Shown here piece by piece: positions 60,770 to 64,000 of a stretch of DNA of 64,000 nucleotides. Where the stretch lies: assembly GCF_042651425.1 (NCBI RefSeq), contig NZ_JBHSCW010000007.1, positions 304,312 through 368,311 on the forward strand, read 5' to 3'. Each line of letters begins with the position of its first letter. Positions within the stretch are counted from its first letter, which is position 1. Position numbers and translations under genes: made by a program. The notes under the pieces are model-generated. The model saw nothing but the letters and a program-made list of their open reading frames with translations. It had not been told where the DNA came from and ran no database searches. Source of the DNA: Fodinicurvata halophila (lineage in GTDB: Bacteria > Pseudomonadota > Alphaproteobacteria > Kiloniellales > DSM-21159).

Positions 60770-62737
60770 ATGACCGAGAGTCCGTATATCGCGCCGCGGC
60801 TGACGATCCGGGTCGGGATCACCGGTCATCGCCCGAACAACCTGGAAGGCGTGGATACGGACCTGCTCCGCCAGCGCATCGGTGAGGTGCTCGGCTGCAT
60901 CAAGGCGATGGGGTTGCGCCTGCAGGAAGAGAACAATGCGCTCGGCGAGGGCGCGCCGCTTGAAAAGGGCGTCGAGCCCAGCCTGCGTTTCGTAACCGCC
61001 CTGGCCGCGGGATCCGACAGCTTCGGCGCCCGGGCCGCAATCGGGGAGGGCTATGCGCTGAACGTGATCCTGCCGTTTCGGGAGGACGTCTACCGCAACG
61101 ACTTCGAGGGCGAGGCGCTGGCGGAGTTTGAGCGTCTGCTACATCATGAGAGGGTCAGCAGCCACGTGGAACTGCATGTCACGGAGAGACCGCAGGCACC
61201 GGCCGCCTATCGCTCCGCAGGGCACCTGATCCTGGCCCACTCTGACCTGCTGATCGCGGTCTGGAACGAACAGCCGGGCGATGGTATTGGCGGCACGGCC
61301 GATATCATCCACGAAGCGCGACGGACGGGCCTGCCCGTCGTCCTGATCGCCCTCGACGGCAGGGTGAAGCTTTGGAGCATGGCGGCCGATGACTTCGATC
61401 CGGTCGCGGACGGCTGCTGGCAGCCGGTCGACATCCTGGATGACGGCAACCTTTGTCCTGGCGGATTGGCCAGCCAGATCGAAGCGCGGCTGCTGCCGCT
61501 GATCGCCCCGCCGGGCGCAGCCGTATCGGCCTCTCAAACCGCAGAGCAGGAACAGGTGTCGCGCCGCTGTCTGCAGCAATTTCGGGCCGAGACGCTGCGA
61601 CCCGGATCACACGCCTGTGGTTACAACCTGTTGCGGTTTCTGTTCACGGCAAAGGACCGGCACAAGGTCGGCTTCAGCCGGTTCGTGGACTATCGCCTCG
61701 CCGAAGAACGCCGGGACCAATGGCAAACCATCGCCCAAACCGCAGCGGACATTGGCGATGAGGCCTTCGCGGAGACCATCAGGGAACGCCTCAAGGAGCG
61801 CTGGCTGCGCGCCGACAATGTTGCCTTGCACTATTCGCACGTCTTCCGCACCGCGTTCATCGCGAACTTTGTGCTGGCGGCGCTCGCGGTGCTTATCGGG
61901 CTCCTCATCCTATTCTTCGACAGCAGCCTGGCGGCGAAGGCCATCCTCGTCATCCTGGAGTTGATGTGCATCGGAGCCATCCTGTTCGTGACGGCAAGGG
62001 GCCAACACCGGGAATGGCACAACCGCTGGCTGGATTATCGGAACGTCGCCGAGGTGCTCCGCCCTGCCTGCCTGCCGATCCTGATGGGAAGCTCCCCGGC
62101 CCGGCCGGGCCTGTCGGTGGGCGTGACGCCGGGTCAGGAGTGGGTGGCGTGGTATGTGCGGTCGAGCCTGCGGGAAATCGAGGCGCCGGCCCATGCCGTC
62201 ATCGGCCCAGAGCAGTTGCAGGCCGTGCTTGCCGCCGCTGTTACGGACGAGATCGAGGGCCAGATCGACTACCACCGCAAGAACGAGATGCGCGCGCACG
62301 ACATCGACCATCGGCTGGAGTGGATGGCGCTTTGTATGTTGTGGGCCGTTGTGGCCAGCGGTGCCGTGTTCCTGCTGGTCTATGGCGGTGCGCTGGTGGT
62401 CGGTTGTCCGGAGATTGCGAAGGCCATCAAGCCGCTTGCGACCTTCCTCGGCGGCGTGTTGCCGGTGGCCGGTGCGGCGCTGTACGGCATTCGCGCGACC
62501 GGAGACTTCCGCGCGTCGAGCCATCAGTCGGCACGGACGCTGGCCGAGCTCGAACGTCTGAAGCACCAGTTCGAGGTGAAACGGACAGCCGCCCCGGCAA
62601 CCGACCCCGATGGCATGCTCCAGCCCTCGCGGTCGCAGGTGCGAAGCATGCTGACCCAACTCGGCCGCGTCATGACTGATGACCTGAAGGTCTGGGGCAT
62701 GATCTTCAGCGAACGGGAACTGGGACCGGGATTTTAG
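60770..62737 (+). CDS. SLOG-SLATT membrane protein (predicted nucleotide-signal effector)
   Basis: The protein has 655 residues. TIRVGITGHRPNNL (11-24) and VTALAAGSDSFGARAAIGEGYALNVILPF resemble the SLOG (Rossmann-like nucleotide-binding) N-terminus. The C-terminal half has the SLATT layout: a hairpin of two membrane helices at about 362-410 (FIANFVLAALAVLIGLLILFF and AILVILELMCIGAILFVTA), WLDYRNVAEVLRP, then further hydrophobic helices at about 520-575. SLATT proteins are proposed pore-forming suicide effectors triggered by nucleotide ligands. It lies between TIR and LRR remnants. Confidence 0.8.
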   Translation: MTESPYIAPRLTIRVGITGHRPNNLEGVDTDLLRQRIGEVLGCIKAMGLRLQEENNALGEGAPLEKGVEPSLRFVTALAAGSDSFGARAAIGEGYALNVILPFREDVYRNDFEGEALAEFERLLHHERVSSHVELHVTERPQAPAAYRSAGHLILAHSDLLIAVWNEQPGDGIGGTADIIHEARRTGLPVVLIALDGRVKLWSMAADDFDPVADGCWQPVDILDDGNLCPGGLASQIEARLLPLIAPPGAAVSASQTAEQEQVSRRCLQQFRAETLRPGSHACGYNLLRFLFTAKDRHKVGFSRFVDYRLAEERRDQWQTIAQTAADIGDEAFAETIRERLKERWLRADNVALHYSHVFRTAFIANFVLAALAVLIGLLILFFDSSLAAKAILVILELMCIGAILFVTARGQHREWHNRWLDYRNVAEVLRPACLPILMGSSPARPGLSVGVTPGQEWVAWYVRSSLREIEAPAHAVIGPEQLQAVLAAAVTDEIEGQIDYHRKNEMRAHDIDHRLEWMALCMLWAVVASGAVFLLVYGGALVVGCPEIAKAIKPLATFLGGVLPVAGAALYGIRATGDFRASSHQSARTLAELERLKHQFEVKRTAAPATDPDGMLQPSRSQVRSMLTQLGRVMTDDLKVWGMIFSERELGPGF

Positions 62738-62828
62738 GGGCGGCAGGCGGAGAGGCATGTAGGTGATTGCCCAGTCACGACCCCAACGGCTAGGCTTGGC
62801 GATACGGATTCTATGGTGACGGCGTAAC

Positions 62829-62954
62829 ATGAGCTACGCAGAACAGGCCTGCGCCGAGGCGCTCCGCCGGATCAAGGCTTGGCGGGAGGGTGAGAAACTT
62901 GATCTCAGCATCAAGGGGCTGGCCGCGATCCCGCCAGAAATCACAGAACTCTAA
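62829..62954 (+). pseudogene. N-terminal stub of an LRR (Roco-type) protein
   Basis: The 41-residue frame ends in TAA after LDLSIKGLAAIPPEITEL, which matches the first leucine-rich repeat of large bacterial LRR-ROC-COR proteins, with ACAEALRRIKAWREG as their usual N-terminal helix. The stop comes where the second repeat should start, and nothing LRR-like follows. It is most likely a truncated gene. Confidence 0.65.
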
Positions 62955-63275
62955 ATGTTGGAGCGTTTGACATTCTCCAGCATCTTTCGCCTGGATCGTG
63001 TCCTCCTTGCGTCGGCCTCCCGGTCCTGTCCGGCAGCTGGGTTGGCCTCAATGACGTCTTTGGTTCGGCCTGGTGCCCAAGCGGCCAGCCCCTTGAAGTG
63101 GTTTACGGCCGGTGCGGTTGAGCTACCGGACGCAATCCCGATCCTCACGGGATTATCGTCGAATCTTGCAGCACCTCCAAGGGTCCCTGTTGGGCTTGTC
63201 GATGGATACACGAGCGCTACAATGTCAGGGTAAGGCCGCTGAACGCTCTGGTCGCACTCGAATGATTTTTCCCGA
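62955..63275. other. unassigned stretch between the LRR stub and the small zinc-binding gene
   Basis: No recognisable gene. Open frames exist on both strands but lack family similarity or convincing starts. Confidence 0.45.
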
Positions 63276-63545
63276 ATGTTGGGTGCCATGGATATTCCCG
63301 GGAAGATTCACAGCCACCTTGTCAAACTGGCGCCACAGCCGATCTGCGACGACTGCCTTACCGCCGAGTGCCAGCTCTCAAAGCGGCAACAGGTCAACGC
63401 CATCGCTCGTGCCCTTGGTCTGACAGCCGAATTGGATCGACGGCAAGGTCAGTGCGTCAGATGTGCCGGTGAGAAGCTCGTAACGAGGTCGCGGCGCGTG
63501 ATGAGGCTGAAACCATACAGCCCGATCGGGGCGTCATTTCTGTAG
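63276..63545 (+). CDS. small cysteine-rich (zinc-ribbon-like) protein
   Basis: The protein has 89 residues; the better start is probably ATG 63288 (MDIPGKIHSHL). ICDDCLTAECQLSKRQQVNAIARALGL and CVRCAGEKLVTRS carry two CxxC pairs, which suggest one zinc site. Similar short proteins of unknown function occur near mobile elements and restriction genes. It does not overlap anything else. Confidence 0.6.
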   Translation: MLGAMDIPGKIHSHLVKLAPQPICDDCLTAECQLSKRQQVNAIARALGLTAELDRRQGQCVRCAGEKLVTRSRRVMRLKPYSPIGASFL

Positions 63546-63879
63546 GTCGCGGCAGAGAGACTATTCCTGACGACATCGGCGAGGAGTCCGAGGCAACCGA
63601 TGCGGACGGAACCGTTAAATGATGTCGTTCTGGACGATAGATCCAATCCGGCCTCTTGGGTTCTGATTTGGTGCCGGGCATGGTCTGGTAGAGTGCCCTC
63701 AGCGATTGTCCATCCCCGTTGATATCCCGGTCTGTTTAAGGCTGGGCCATTGATGTGGCGCTCTTTGATATCCCATGGCGTCAGATAACAGGACAATTGT
63801 CGTTCGTGTCGTCGGGACATAAATCGGGTAAATCCGGGAAGCAGGATGTCAACGAGAGCATCATGCCTCGGGCGTCACT
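63546..63879. other. unassigned stretch before the terminal transposase
   Basis: Frames on the minus strand (63449-63820) have no family I recognise. The outer end of the downstream IS5-family element should lie in about 63780-63870, but I could not define its inverted repeat. Confidence 0.4.
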
Positions 63880-64000
63880 CTAGGCCGCAGACTCATAAGA
63901 CTTCAACCAGATGCGGAGTGAAGCCAGCTTGAGCGCGGCGAGGTAGTTTTCCGGTTTGCGGTCATAACGTGTTGCGATGCCTCTGAACTGCTTGATTTTC
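63880..64000 (-). CDS. IS5-family transposase C-terminus (partial)
   Basis: On the minus strand the frame reads KIKQFRGIATRYDRKPENYL, then AALKLASLRIWLKSYESAA and a TAG at 63882-63880. This is the conserved end of IS5-family (IS427-like) transposases, including the RYDR-type motif after the catalytic glutamate. The rest lies beyond the window edge. It is not the same subgroup as the 50.5-kb element. Confidence 0.88.
   Translation of the reverse strand, partial: KIKQFRGIATRYDRKPENYLAALKLASLRIWLKSYESAA

Noticed and set aside
1..64000. CRISPR arrays, rRNA and tRNA genes
   Set aside because: No regularly spaced repeats and no cloverleaf or rRNA motifs were recognised by eye; a dedicated tRNA scan could still find one in the gaps.

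Overview
The window looks like chromosome from a facultatively anaerobic, high-GC alphaproteobacterium. A Rhodospirillales-like relative would fit the respiratory nar operon with a fused-style narK pair, an FNR regulator with four clustered cysteines, and many TRAP/TTT solute-receptor transporters. That placement is inferred from gene content and not tested by phylogeny.

Positions 1-1790 hold the end of an unknown gene, a membrane diguanylate cyclase whose membrane half is strikingly AT-rich, and a small membrane protein. Positions 1796-16621 form a nitrate respiration and nitric-oxide block. An NsrR-type sensor diverges from a truncated haemoglobin, a seven-iron-type ferredoxin and a membrane protein. 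NnrS and an FNR regulator converge. The operon narK1-narK2-narGHJI-ppiC-hemerythrin-like gene is preceded by a perfect FNR box and a 22-bp perfect inverted repeat. Nitrate/nitrite transport, the membrane nitrate reductase, its chaperones and NO handling are thus packed together under oxygen and NO control.

Positions 16735-34065 carry an alpha/beta hydrolase-OsmC fusion and a catabolic region: two different thiamine-diphosphate enzymes, two GntR/FCD regulators, a TauE/SafE exporter, a glyoxalase-like protein, a TAXI-type TRAP transporter, a gamma-glutamyltransferase-like enzyme, an SDR lacking the usual YxxxK, and the tricarballylate-oxidation pair TcuA/TcuB with a universal stress protein. 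The substrate cannot be read from sequence. Positions 34076-46192 carry an alcohol dehydrogenase, a DUF72 protein, a complete TctC-TctA-TctB tripartite tricarboxylate transporter, and a two-part sugar/sugar-acid cluster (two xylose-isomerase-like proteins, an enolase-superfamily enzyme, a Gfo/Idh/MocA dehydrogenase and a DUF993 aldolase-like protein). A TetR regulator and its likely 22-bp operator sit in the middle.

From about 46.6 kb the DNA changes character: small accessory genes (DUF6010, Rap1a-like, GFA, ArsR-SRPBCC), broken LysR and EamA fragments, repeated 53-bp elements and IS remnants. From 51.2 to 63 kb lies a probable defence island bounded by IS5-family remnants. It holds a protein with three TIR-like modules translationally coupled to a 1804-residue STAND NTPase with a membrane segment, TPR-like repeats and two C-terminal YHS domains. 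Next come a patatin phospholipase, a frameshifted TIR pseudogene, a SLOG-SLATT membrane protein and a 41-residue stub of an LRR protein. The TIR/STAND/YHS pair is the best candidate for an undescribed system. No tRNA, rRNA or CRISPR array was recognised.
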